A stretch of DNA of 64,000 nt. It comes from HRBIN30 sp964534275. GTDB taxonomy: Bacteria > Desulfobacterota > Binatia > HRBIN30. How positions within the stretch are numbered: position 1 is the stretch's first letter; every line of letters begins with the position of its first letter. This document shows positions 27,598-36,150 of this stretch, one piece after another. The stretch is from positions 1 to 64,000 of the forward strand of contig CAZHQG010000010.1 in NCBI GenBank assembly GCA_964534275.1, given 5' to 3'. Under the pieces are notes generated by a model. It saw only the letters and a program-made list of their open reading frames with translations. It ran no database searches and was not told where the DNA came from. A program made the position numbers and the translations under genes.

Positions 27598-28473
27598 TCA
27601 AATCTTTGCTTCGAGCAACTGCAGCAGGTATTGGCCATAGGAGCTATCGGCCATGGATTCGCCGATCGAACGCAACTCTTCCTCCCCGATGTAGCCCATC
27701 CGGTAGGCGATTTCTTCAAGGCAGGCTACTTTGAGTCCCTGACGCTCCTCGAGCGTTTGAATGAAGTTCGCCGCCTGCAACAGCGCCTCGTGAGTACCGG
27801 TATCGAGCCACGCAATCCCGCGGCCGAGCCGCTCCACGCGCAATCGACCGGCGCGCAGGTATGCCAGGTTCACGTCCGTGATTTCCAATTCGCCGCGTGC
27901 AGAAGGACGCAACCCCTTTGCGATCTCCACGGCGTCGGCATCGTAAAAGTACAACCCGGTCACTGCGTAATGGCTGCGCGGCTGTGCCGGCTTTTCCTCG
28001 ATCGAGATGGCGCGACCCGCAGCATCGAACTCTACGACGCCATATCGGGTAGGATCGCGTACCCAATAGGCGAAGACCGTGGCTCCGTCTGTCTCCACAG
28101 CAGCGCGCCGCAAAAGGTCGGGCAACCCGTGCCCGTAGAAAATGTTGTCTCCCAGAGCCAGGGCAACCGGTGCTCCTGCCAAAAATTCCTCAGCGATGAG
28201 CAACGCTTGCGCTATTCCCTCAGGGCGCGGCTGACGCGCGTACGCCAAGCGCAAGCCAAAGCGCTCTCCGTTGCCTAGGAGTCGCTCGTACAGCGGCAAA
28301 TCCTCCGGGGTGGTGATCAGCAGCACCTCCCGCACTCCCGCGAACATGAGGGTAGAAAGCGGGTAATACACCAACGGTTTATCGTACACGGGCACAAGCT
28401 GTTTGCTGATTGCCCGTGTCACCGGGTACAAGCGCCGACCGCTACCGCCCGCTAACACGATCCCTTTGCGCAC
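27598..28473 (-). CDS. rfbA: Glucose-1-phosphate thymidylyltransferase
   Basis: This 291-residue enzyme makes dTDP-glucose from dTTP and glucose-1-phosphate, the first step to dTDP-rhamnose and other 6-deoxysugars. The N-terminal nucleotide loop is LAGGSGRRLYPVTRAISKQL, followed by PVYDKPLVYYPLSTLM, ALGDNIFYGHGLP, YGVVEFDAAGRA and LAWLDTGTHEALLQA-like text, all diagnostic. It starts three bases after the rfbB stop, so the two are one operon. rfbC and rfbD are absent here and must be elsewhere if rhamnose is the product. Confidence 0.96.
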   Translation of the reverse strand: MRKGIVLAGGSGRRLYPVTRAISKQLVPVYDKPLVYYPLSTLMFAGVREVLLITTPEDLPLYERLLGNGERFGLRLAYARQPRPEGIAQALLIAEEFLAGAPVALALGDNIFYGHGLPDLLRRAAVETDGATVFAYWVRDPTRYGVVEFDAAGRAISIEEKPAQPRSHYAVTGLYFYDADAVEIAKGLRPSARGELEITDVNLAYLRAGRLRVERLGRGIAWLDTGTHEALLQAANFIQTLEERQGLKVACLEEIAYRMGYIGEEELRSIGESMADSSYGQYLLQLLEAKI

Positions 28474-28476
28474 ACC

Positions 28477-29577
28477 TCACTCCTGTCGCGGCCGCTGGCG
28501 CGAGAACAGTCCCAAACGCTCACGGTTGTACCGACCCGCGAGCACGGCAGCACACCAATCGCGATTGGCCGCATACCAGCGGACCGTAGCGCGAAGGCCG
28601 GACAAAAAGTCATGCTGCGGGCACCACCCGAGTTCCTGCCGGAGACGTTCTGCATCGAGCGCGTATCGTCGGTCGTGCCCCGGGCGATCGTCCACGAACC
28701 GCTTGAGTTCCAAGTAAGACCCCAACCCGCGCCGGCTCATGGCTTCGTTGTGCCTCGCGGGAACAAGTTCCTCCACCAACGCGCAAATCGCGTCGACAAC
28801 TTCCAGATTTGTCTTTTCGTTGCTTGCGCCGATGTTGTACCGCGCACCCACCACCCCTCGCTCGAGCACCAGGAGCAACGCGGAGCAGTGGTCCTCGACG
28901 TACAACCAGTCGCGAACGTTCCCGCCGTCCCCGTAAATCGGCAACTCACGAGCATCGAGCGCGTTGAGAACCATGAGCGGAATCAGTTTCTCAGGGTACT
29001 GGTAAGGCCCGAAATTGTTGGAACAGTGCGTCAACAGCACAGGAAGGCCGTACGTTGTGTGGTAGGCGCGGACGAAATGGTCGCCGGCAGCCTTGCTTGC
29101 CGCGTAGGGGGAAGTGGGGCGGTAGGGGCTGGTTTCAGTGGCGCGCTCGCCCGCGGGGATGCTTCCGTAAACTTCGTCGGTCGAGACCTGTAAAAAACGA
29201 AACGCTGCACGTCGCGCCGCGGTAAGTCTCTCCCAATAGTTCCGCACAGCTTCTAGCAGGCGGAACGTTCCCACCGTGTTCGTTTGGAGAAACGGCTCGG
29301 GACCATCGATCGAACGATCCACATGCGTTTCTGCAGCAAGGTTGACCACCCATGCTGGCTGATGGCGTTCGAGAAGGCCGCTGACCAACGCACTATCCGC
29401 AATGTCTCCCTGGACGAACGTTACGCGGGGGTCCTCAGGAAGATTTTGCCGGTGCCCGGCATAGGTCAGTTTGTCGAGCACGATGACAGGCCAGCCGCGC
29501 TGCTGAAGCAAAAATCTAACGAAATTCGAGCCGATGAACCCAGCGCCACCGCAAACGAGCACCGCGCGATCTGCCAT
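28477..29577 (-). CDS. rfbB: dTDP-glucose 4,6-dehydratase
   Basis: This 366-residue NAD-dependent SDR enzyme converts dTDP-glucose to the 4-keto-6-deoxy sugar. The Rossmann loop is CGGAGFIGSNFVR, the substrate part is LAAETHVDRSIDGP, and the catalytic region is STDEVYGSIP with YAASKAAGDHFV and HCSNNFGPYQYPEKLIPL. I start at MADRAVLVCG; the upstream frame reads as non-protein. It immediately precedes rfbA in transcription order. The product feeds surface polysaccharide. Confidence 0.95.
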   Translation of the reverse strand: MADRAVLVCGGAGFIGSNFVRFLLQQRGWPVIVLDKLTYAGHRQNLPEDPRVTFVQGDIADSALVSGLLERHQPAWVVNLAAETHVDRSIDGPEPFLQTNTVGTFRLLEAVRNYWERLTAARRAAFRFLQVSTDEVYGSIPAGERATETSPYRPTSPYAASKAAGDHFVRAYHTTYGLPVLLTHCSNNFGPYQYPEKLIPLMVLNALDARELPIYGDGGNVRDWLYVEDHCSALLLVLERGVVGARYNIGASNEKTNLEVVDAICALVEELVPARHNEAMSRRGLGSYLELKRFVDDRPGHDRRYALDAERLRQELGWCPQHDFLSGLRATVRWYAANRDWCAAVLAGRYNRERLGLFSRQRPRQE

Positions 29578-29984
29578 TGGTCCTGAACTTCGATGGTTTC
29601 GACGCATAGTGCAAGCAGCGGACGCAGAAAAGCAAGGCCCAAGTTCCGCTCCGCTCACCCACGGTGAACAACACGCAACAACAGACGGTATTCTTGGCAG
29701 GAAGTGGAGAGCAAACTGAGGGACGGGCAAAGTGATCCACGCGGCCACCCTGCAAGGCATCTGGGTACGGGAGCATAGCTAGCGCCGCGGTTGCTTGCGG
29801 TTCGGTTCGGTTTGGTACTGTCCACGTTTTCCGGCCTTGCCCTCCCTTTTGCCATCAGGGACCAGCACTCGACGAAGCACCCTTCCAGCGAGCATGGGTC
29901 GGCCAAGGCAGCTCCGATGACCGGGTTCTCCCGCCATCCACCCTGCTTCCGAAACTGGTTCTCGCCGATCCCCGTGCAGATTCT

Positions 29985-30490
29985 GGACAGGCAGATTCTG
30001 GACACACACGTTTCGCAGCCGAATCAGAGTCTGGACGCACAAATTCGATTCTGGACACACATATTTCGCAGCGGCCGACAACAATTTCGCGACACGCACA
30101 GGCTCAGGACATGAGCTTTCGATCAGGCGCTGTCCTGGCCTCACATTGGTGCTGGGGGTCTTAAACACCTGATCACAGCCCTCGGAAATGTTTTTGGGTC
30201 CCGGGGCTACAGCGTTGAACTTCTTGAGCTGCTGCCGACCCGAGGCCGCTCAGCATCCGCAAAGACTGGAAGCCTGGGATACGGCCGCGAAATGGGCGGA
30301 CGTCGGGCTCCCCGGTTTCGGTGTGTGACCGCAAATTTGCGTGTGTCCACAAATTTGCGTCCACGCATTTGCGCTAGTTCGTGGAGGCTACCGGCCCCGC
30401 GAATTTCGTGCGTGTCGAACAGTTGATGGGAGAAACCGGGTATCTGGAAACTTTTTCTGGAAAGTTTGTGTGTGTCCAGAAATAAATGGG
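29985..30490. repeat. GTGYGTGTCC repeat cluster IV
   Basis: Copies occur in both orientations. Antisense copies with GATTCTGGACACACA-like sequence lie at about 29987-30060; sense copies such as TTTGCGTGTGTCCACAAATT lie at 30335-30360 and TTTGTGTGTGTCCAGAAAT near 30465. In the 30335 copy both flanks are CAAATTTG, which can pair. An A-rich spacer GTTTCGCAGC / ATTTCGCAGC follows two of the antisense copies. Confidence 0.65.
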
Positions 30491-30526
30491 CAGTCCTGGT
30501 TGTCACTCTCGCGCGCGGAGGTGCCA

Positions 30527-30569
30527 CGGATCGATCGTCGGCGGTCTCCCCTGACGCCGAAACGATCCG
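30527..30569 (+). promoter_or_regulatory. Two-tier inverted repeat upstream of the SAM synthetase
   Basis: An outer 7-bp stem (30527-30533 with 30563-30569) encloses an inner 6-bp stem (TCGGCG at 30538-30543 with CGCCGA at 30555-30560), with an 11-base loop and a small asymmetric internal loop. It ends 38 bases before the ATG. It could be a regulator-binding palindrome or a structured leader. It does not match a SAM riboswitch class that I know. Confidence 0.4.
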
Positions 30570-30594
30570 CTCGTGCGTATTTTGCTCACACTAC

Positions 30595-30600
30595 TATAAG
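30595..30600 (+). promoter_or_regulatory. Possible -10 box TATAAG adjacent to the SAM synthetase start
   Basis: TATAAG ends seven bases before the ATG at 30608, which would put transcription start at or near the start codon and give a leaderless message. There is no good -35 box at 17 bases, so the assignment is weak. Confidence 0.25.
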
Positions 30601-30607
30601 GGCCGTC

Positions 30608-31804
30608 ATGCGCCTGACGATCGAGGCTCTCCCTGGCAACCCAGTGCACGAACGCCGAAACGAATACGTCGAGTGCAAAGGCATTGGGCACCCTGACACC
30701 ATTTGCGATGCGCTCGTGGAAGCGGTCTCCACGGCACTTGCCCAGATGTACAATCGCGAGCTGGGCGCCATTGCCCACTTCAACGTCGATAAGGCCCTTC
30801 TGGCAGCTGGCCAATGCGTGAAAGGCTTCCTCGAGGGCGAATTGAAACAGCCCATGCGCTTTTTCCTTGGCGACCGCGCGACGTTTGCGGTCGGCGCTCG
30901 AGCCTTGCCAGTGCTGGAAACGGTAGAAGAAGCGATCTCTTTGTGGCTCGGGCGACATTTGCCGAGAGTCCGTCTCGGCCAACAGCTCGTGCTCGAGCCT
31001 GTGCTCGCACCGGGCTCAGCGCCTCTACGCAGCATTTATGAAGCCGCCCAGGCAACCGCCTCCAACGATACCTCCGGCGCGGTGGGGTTCGCGCCTCGCA
31101 CCCCCACGGAGGAATTAGTGCTCGCGACCACTCGCTACCTCAATAGCCGCGATTTCAAGGCGCTATTCCCGGATACCGGGCAAGACGTGAAGGTTTTCGC
31201 TGTGCGCACCGACGACAAGGTAGAGCTGACCATTGCGATGCCCTTTTTTTGCGACGCCATCGATTCCGAAGCGACCTACTTCCGGCGAAAGGACGAGGTA
31301 CTCCATGCCTTGCATCAACACCTGGCCTCGACCTCCTCGCTCACAATTGAGCTCACTCTCAACGCGCTCGACCAAAGAGGGCGCGGGGCGGATGGACTGT
31401 ACTTGACCCTGACGGGAACCTCAGCGGAGGATGCCGATTCCGGTCAAGTTGGGCGTGGAAATCGGACCTACGGCTTCATCGCGTTCGCCCGCCCCCTAGG
31501 CGGTGAGGCCGCCCCTGGCAAAAACCCCATCGCTCACGTGGGCAAGATTTACAGTGCCGCCAGCCAATCTTTAGCGGAGGGAATCCACAAGCGATTCCCG
31601 CACTTGCTGGAAGTGTACGTGTATCTTGCCGTAAGAATCGGAGAGCCAATCCTCCGCCCCTGGGTGAGCATTCAAGTCGTGCTGCCCCAAGGCCACACCT
31701 TGGATTCCATCGAATCGCAACTGCGCGCCTTCGTATCCGAAGAACTCGAGCACCTCCCTGAGTTTTGCCAGCGGCTGGTGCGTGGTGAGGTGCCACTGTA
31801 CTAG
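30608..31804 (+). CDS. S-adenosylmethionine synthetase, archaeal type
   Basis: This 398-residue enzyme makes S-adenosylmethionine from methionine and ATP. It belongs to the archaeal-type synthetase family, not to the common bacterial MetK. The N-terminal motif is ECKGIGHPDTICDALVEAVS, followed by AHFNVDKALLAAGQ, SNDTSGAVGFAPRTPTEE and DSGQVGRGNRTYGFIAF, then HVGKIYSAASQSLAEG. All of these fit the archaeal alignment and not MetK. The start is the ATG giving MRLTIEAL; the ribosome site is poor (AAGGG), which fits possible leaderless translation. It stands alone beside a repeat cluster, so it may have come by transfer. Family assignment is strong. Confidence 0.92.
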   Translation: MRLTIEALPGNPVHERRNEYVECKGIGHPDTICDALVEAVSTALAQMYNRELGAIAHFNVDKALLAAGQCVKGFLEGELKQPMRFFLGDRATFAVGARALPVLETVEEAISLWLGRHLPRVRLGQQLVLEPVLAPGSAPLRSIYEAAQATASNDTSGAVGFAPRTPTEELVLATTRYLNSRDFKALFPDTGQDVKVFAVRTDDKVELTIAMPFFCDAIDSEATYFRRKDEVLHALHQHLASTSSLTIELTLNALDQRGRGADGLYLTLTGTSAEDADSGQVGRGNRTYGFIAFARPLGGEAAPGKNPIAHVGKIYSAASQSLAEGIHKRFPHLLEVYVYLAVRIGEPILRPWVSIQVVLPQGHTLDSIESQLRAFVSEELEHLPEFCQRLVRGEVPLY

Positions 31805-31863
31805 GTAGCCTATCGGCTTCGGGGCCTCGGATTCTCGAACTGCGCAGCGGCAGCCGGCCTACT

Positions 31864-32646
31864 TCAAGTCCCGCGTAGTACATCCGGCTGCTTGAAGGCA
31901 GTCCATCCACGGTCGCAAGGTAACACCGCACCGGTGAAGCTCCGCCCCGCTTCGGATGCCAAGAACACCACGACCTCGGCAATTTCCTCCGGGGTCTGCA
32001 ACCCCAGGGCATGCCCACGTGCAAACGCTTGTTTGAGTTCTTCGTTCTGCCAGATGACCGCGTTCATCGGCGTGTCCACATAGCCCGGACAAATCGCATT
32101 GACGCGGATCCCCAAGGCAGCGCAACCTGGAGCCATGGATTTTGTCAGCGCGGCGACGCCACCCTTGGAAGCCGCGTACGCATCCAGCCCGCCCAACGGG
32201 AGCAAGGCCATCGACGAGGCTGCGTTGATGATCGCTCCCCCGCCAGCTTTGGCAATCTCAGGGATGGCGTAGTGCGAGCAGTAAAAGGTGCCGGACAGAT
32301 TGATCCGAATCACTCGGTCCCAAACTTCGGGATCGATGGCCGGCGTGAAACCGTCCTGAAATGGCAGTGCGATTCCCGCGTTGTTGTAAAGGATGTGGAG
32401 GGCTCCAAACGTGGACACGGTCTCGCGCACCAGCCGTTCACACTCCTCTGGTTTGGAAACGTCCGTTGCAATGAACCGCGCAACCCCCCGCTGGCGTCGT
32501 ACCAAACTGGCCGTGCCCTCCCCAGCCATGGAGTCCACATCCGCAACCACGATTGCGGCACCTTCGCGTGCCAGCGCAAGGCATGCCGCCCGACCAATCC
32601 CTGAACCAGCACCGGTAACAATGGCGACCTTTCCTTCAAGCATCAT
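31864..32646 (-). CDS. SDR-family NAD(P)-dependent oxidoreductase
   Basis: This 260-residue classical short-chain dehydrogenase has the cofactor loop VTGAGSGIGRAACLA, the acidic VVADVDS end of strand 2 that suggests NAD over NADP, the structural NNAGI motif, and a catalytic Ser-Tyr-Lys set in INAASSMALLPLGGLDAYAASKGG. Length is normal. It converges with the SAM synthetase and has no operon partner that hints at a substrate. It reduces or oxidises an alcohol/ketone pair that cannot be named. Confidence 0.9.
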   Translation of the reverse strand: MMLEGKVAIVTGAGSGIGRAACLALAREGAAIVVADVDSMAGEGTASLVRRQRGVARFIATDVSKPEECERLVRETVSTFGALHILYNNAGIALPFQDGFTPAIDPEVWDRVIRINLSGTFYCSHYAIPEIAKAGGGAIINAASSMALLPLGGLDAYAASKGGVAALTKSMAPGCAALGIRVNAICPGYVDTPMNAVIWQNEELKQAFARGHALGLQTPEEIAEVVVFLASEAGRSFTGAVLPCDRGWTAFKQPDVLRGT

Positions 32647-32722
32647 GGTTGGGCCTCAGGCGAACTGAGCTCCTTCCACAGGCGCCCTGCTGAGGCAAGC
32701 ACTCCGCTGCTGCCCAGGTTTC

Positions 32723-33469
32723 CTAGCTCCCCTCGCCAGCAGACGCGGATCTACCCCCGATCAATGTGCGAAAACGAAGCGCATCGTCCCACATGCGTTG
32801 GTTGTTGAAAAATACCCAAGCCTGCTCGTACTTCTTCGCCCATGCCCCAAGCTGCTGTAACTCCTCGTCAAAGTAACGGTACCGGAAGCCGCCCCGACCA
32901 TGCAGGCGAAAGTAGGCAACCGACTGGTTCGCCGGCTCCGGTGGGCCAGAAGCAAATGGATCCCCACCGCGAAGCCAGCCTAGGCGGCGACACACGCGGT
33001 CGGTGAGTCCCGCGTCCCACGCAGGGCCCCGCGGCTCGAACACGATCTGGATGTCGGAACACGATTCCCACTGGGCAAATGCCTCCAGACGGCGCAAATG
33101 GTCGGCGCTCGGGACAAATCGTGCCGGCGTCTGCACCAACACAATGGGAGCACGGAGTACACGCGCGCAACGCAGCGTTTCTCGCCACGCTGCGCGCACC
33201 ACCGGATTGTCGCGGAAGTGGCCCACTTCGACCCCATCGGGCAACGGTCGACGCAGTCGGCGATAGGTCGGGCTACTGCGCTCGTGGGTCACCACTTGGA
33301 AACATTTCAGCGTAAACGCGAACGTCGTTGGAAGCTCTGCTCGCCAGCGTCGCAGCGTTTCTTCGCGCGGCGGATCGTAAAATGTTTGCTGGATCTCCAC
33401 CGCGTCGAGCTCCTTCGCGTACTTCTCGCGGGCAACGGCCCAGCCACAACAGCCAACCCGTATTTGCAT
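32723..33469 (-). CDS. DUF72 (YecE-family) protein
   Basis: This 248-residue protein of the DUF72 family has a TIM-barrel fold in known structures and no agreed function. The N-terminus RVGCCGWAVAREKYAKEL and the EIQQTFYDPPREETLRRW and FTLKCFQVVTHE segments are the family marks, as are YFRLHGRG and VFFNNQRMWDDAL near the end. Length is usual. It has its own start and sits 76 bases upstream of the SDR gene in the same direction, so they may share a transcript. Confidence 0.88.
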   Translation of the reverse strand: MQIRVGCCGWAVAREKYAKELDAVEIQQTFYDPPREETLRRWRAELPTTFAFTLKCFQVVTHERSSPTYRRLRRPLPDGVEVGHFRDNPVVRAAWRETLRCARVLRAPIVLVQTPARFVPSADHLRRLEAFAQWESCSDIQIVFEPRGPAWDAGLTDRVCRRLGWLRGGDPFASGPPEPANQSVAYFRLHGRGGFRYRYFDEELQQLGAWAKKYEQAWVFFNNQRMWDDALRFRTLIGGRSASAGEGS

Positions 33470-33573
33470 GGAGCCAGTTCCTCGCTCACAGGAACACTAC
33501 GGGGTTCATTGGGAATCGCCTAGCCCACCTCGGGCGATCATCACTGGGGGGCAGCGGGCTCAGCCTGAATCGC

Positions 33574-35082
33574 TCACGGAAAGAAACTTTTGGCTGAAAC
33601 CGGGGTAGCAGCAGCCCCGACCGCAAACTGGCTCAGATAGCGCTGTTGTACCCAAAGGGTCGCCACCCTATCACGGTACACGGCATGCCAATCAGGCTCG
33701 CGTTCGATCGGGTGCACCAGCCCCGCCGGAAGCAAGACTGCCTGCGTCGGATACCCTTCGAGCAACCGGCGCCACGAACCCTCGGCCCGAAAAAAAGCAA
33801 AGTTGTCGGCGACAACCTGCTGCGGATACACGGTGGCAAACCTGCCGTCGAGTGACGGCCGGACCCGCGGAGCCAAGTGCCACAACACATAGCCTCCCCA
33901 ATCCAACGGTACAGCCAAATTCCCTTGTGCGCCTCCAGCCTGCAGGGCGGACACAGCTCCGACGGGATACTCTTCGGTGCGGAAAACCAGCCGGCCGCGC
34001 GACTCTAAAAGGTGAGCCCCCGCCAACACCACTTGGACCGTTGCAACAAGAGCAACTCCGATCGTCAAGAATCGCTGCGCACCGATACTGAAGTGCACTC
34101 CACGGTCCTGCAACCACCAGACGAGCCGTTGCCATTGCACAACCAATAACGGAGCTGCACACAGGACAAACACTGGGGTGTGGCGCTGGTGTTGCCCCGC
34201 GAAGTACAGCACAGCAAGTGCGACAACTGCCCGCCAGCCGTTGGACCACGTCCAGGGCAGGCACGGTAAGGTTGCTAGCACTGCGCCGGCAAAAAAAAGA
34301 AACGGCCCGTGCTCCCAGTCGAACGTTACCGGTTGCCATTCCGTAATCGGATGGGGGCGGCCAAGCTCGTCAGCCAAATAAAGGTATAGGCCGGGTCCGT
34401 ACGGGTTCACCCAAGTGGCAGCCAAGCAAAGAACCACCAAGCCGCACCTTCGTACGAACTCTTCCCGCCCGAGGCCAAGGCCACCCGCAGCGAAGGGCAG
34501 GAGCACGGCCACGCCCAAGACGAAACCACCATGAAGGTTGGCCCAACAGGCAAAGGTTATCGGCAACAACGTCCACACCAGCATGCGACGACCGCCAAGC
34601 TCCCAACGAGCCAACGCCCAAAACAGAGCCGGTAACAATAAGTAAGAAACGAGCTGGGGGCGCACTGCCCAACCCCGCCCAAGCACCGGAATTGCAACCA
34701 GCAGGACAAAGCCCAGGACCCAAGGTGAAAGGGACTTTAGTTGCCGGGTCCTGCAAGCCGGCTGAAGCTCCCACAAAGCCTGGGCACCACGTGCAAGAAA
34801 TGCCACCGAGCCAGCGACCAAACCGAGCTTGAGCAGGAGCAACAGAGAGCTGCCCCCTAAACGGAAGCCCGTAAATGCCAGCACTTGCCAGAGCCACTCG
34901 TGGTCTACCCAGGGTGCACCGGCAACGGTGTAGCTCAGTGTGTCGACACCTGGGATCGCCGCATGTTCGAGGATCCATCGTCCCACGAACAAGTGCATCC
35001 ACAAGTCGTTATCGGCTTCGGGGACGGCGCCAAAGTACACGGTCGCCGCGGCGATCACCGCCAACCAAAGGCGCCCGTTCAT
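33574..35082 (-). CDS. Polytopic membrane protein, GT-C-like hypothetical
   Basis: This 502-residue protein has about ten hydrophobic helices. The first periplasmic loop carries EADNDLWMHLFVGRWIL and a DTLSYTVAG..WVDHEWLW segment, a pattern seen in uncharacterised membrane proteins that resemble GT-C glycosyltransferases; the acidic residues after helix 1 would fit a lipid-sugar active site. The soluble C-terminal 130 residues include LDWGGYVLWHLAPRVRPSLD and a DNFAFF region, which look like the periplasmic tail of that group. The start is five bases after the sppA stop, so translation is coupled. Transfer of a sugar is inference; no donor or acceptor is suggested by the neighbours. Confidence 0.7.
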   Translation of the reverse strand: MNGRLWLAVIAAATVYFGAVPEADNDLWMHLFVGRWILEHAAIPGVDTLSYTVAGAPWVDHEWLWQVLAFTGFRLGGSSLLLLLKLGLVAGSVAFLARGAQALWELQPACRTRQLKSLSPWVLGFVLLVAIPVLGRGWAVRPQLVSYLLLPALFWALARWELGGRRMLVWTLLPITFACWANLHGGFVLGVAVLLPFAAGGLGLGREEFVRRCGLVVLCLAATWVNPYGPGLYLYLADELGRPHPITEWQPVTFDWEHGPFLFFAGAVLATLPCLPWTWSNGWRAVVALAVLYFAGQHQRHTPVFVLCAAPLLVVQWQRLVWWLQDRGVHFSIGAQRFLTIGVALVATVQVVLAGAHLLESRGRLVFRTEEYPVGAVSALQAGGAQGNLAVPLDWGGYVLWHLAPRVRPSLDGRFATVYPQQVVADNFAFFRAEGSWRRLLEGYPTQAVLLPAGLVHPIEREPDWHAVYRDRVATLWVQQRYLSQFAVGAAATPVSAKSFFP

Positions 35083-35087
35083 CCGGC

Positions 35088-36083
35088 TTAGGGGTTCTCC
35101 TCGACTGCGCCAAATCGTGCCTGTCCAGGCATCCACAGGTACCAAAACTGAGGCCCCATCGAAACCGCGCCGACTTCGCCCAAGAACAGCTCCGCAAGCA
35201 CCGACCAAAGGCTTGCTGGCGAGTAGATATTCTCGGCTTGTTGCGACGGTCGCTGATACACTACGACGGTTGCTTCCTCGAGATTCGCTAGCTCCCGTGC
35301 ACGACGAATTGCGTCATCGAGGTAACCGATGCGGTCTACCAGACCGAGCGCCCGAGCTTCTTCGGCATACAGCACTCGTCCGTCTCGGATCGTCTGAAGG
35401 CTCTCCCCAGTGATGGCCGGTCGCCGCTCTTGCACGAGAGCGAGGAAACGCTCGTGCATTGCCGTGAGGATACGCTGCAACACGGCCTCGTCTTCCGAGG
35501 TCATCGGACGCAGTGGAGAACCGGCGTCTTTGAGCGCTCCGGACTTGAGCGTTTGATTTTTCACTCCGAGCTTATCCATGAGACCGCTCATGTTGATGCC
35601 CGCCAACACCACGCCAATACTGCCCGTCACCGTGGTCGGACTGGCAACAATCTCGTCTGCAGCAAGAGCGACATAGTATGCTCCCGAGGTCCCGACATCG
35701 AGCAAGTGCGCGACCATGGGACGGCCTGTCTTGGTACGAAACTCCCGCAATTCGCGGTACAACGTGTCGCTTGCGGTGACCGTACCACCTGGGCTGTTAA
35801 TCCTAACCACCACAGCCCGCACCCGATCATCCTTCTCCGCCCGCTTGAGTTCCTCCCGCACGCGGGCCAAGAGGCTTGGCCGCGGCGACCCCAAAAGGCC
35901 GGGACGTTCTGCGGACACGATCACGCGAGAAACGTCGATCAGCAGAACCTTCTGCTTGCCGGATCCTTCAAGCCGTCGTTCCACCAGAGGCTCGGGGCGC
36001 GTTCGAAACGGGTTCAAATCCGCCTGAATGAACACACACCCAGGAATCCACGCTCCGACTGCGCCCACAAGGAATAAGCGCAT
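35088..36083 (-). CDS. sppA: Signal peptide peptidase SppA, short form
   Basis: This 331-residue membrane-associated serine protease degrades leftover signal peptides. The nucleophile is the Ser in DVGTSGAYYVALAADEIVAS and the general base is the Lys in TLKSGALKDAGSPLRPMT. The NSPGG substrate-binding part is INSPGGTVTASDTL, and TTVTGSIGVV follows. The start at 36083 gives an N-terminal hydrophobic segment ending IPGC, which could be a lipobox or simple anchor. An upstream extension of the frame would overlap the LLM gene and is not used. A second, longer SppA homologue is at 42831-44492. Confidence 0.93.
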   Translation of the reverse strand: MRLFLVGAVGAWIPGCVFIQADLNPFRTRPEPLVERRLEGSGKQKVLLIDVSRVIVSAERPGLLGSPRPSLLARVREELKRAEKDDRVRAVVVRINSPGGTVTASDTLYRELREFRTKTGRPMVAHLLDVGTSGAYYVALAADEIVASPTTVTGSIGVVLAGINMSGLMDKLGVKNQTLKSGALKDAGSPLRPMTSEDEAVLQRILTAMHERFLALVQERRPAITGESLQTIRDGRVLYAEEARALGLVDRIGYLDDAIRRARELANLEEATVVVYQRPSQQAENIYSPASLWSVLAELFLGEVGAVSMGPQFWYLWMPGQARFGAVEENP

Positions 36084-36150
36084 CCACCGCGCGCAACGCT
36101 CCAGACGTCTCGATGGGAAGACTCGCCTACGAGTCACTGGATCCCTCGTT

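Larger units (their letters stand above)
29578..30607. other. Repeat-bearing intergenic region before the SAM synthetase
   Basis: This kilobase separates divergent rfbB and the SAM synthetase. I see no supported gene. From about 29985 to 30490 it holds copies of the GTGYGTGTCC repeat. A two-tier hairpin (30527-30569) and a TATAAG box (30595-30600) follow just before the synthetase start. Confidence 0.6.

Noticed and set aside
36010..36024. GGGTTCAAATCCGCC, a tRNA T-arm-like sequence
   Set aside because: It lies inside the sppA coding region and no anticodon or acceptor stem can be paired around it.
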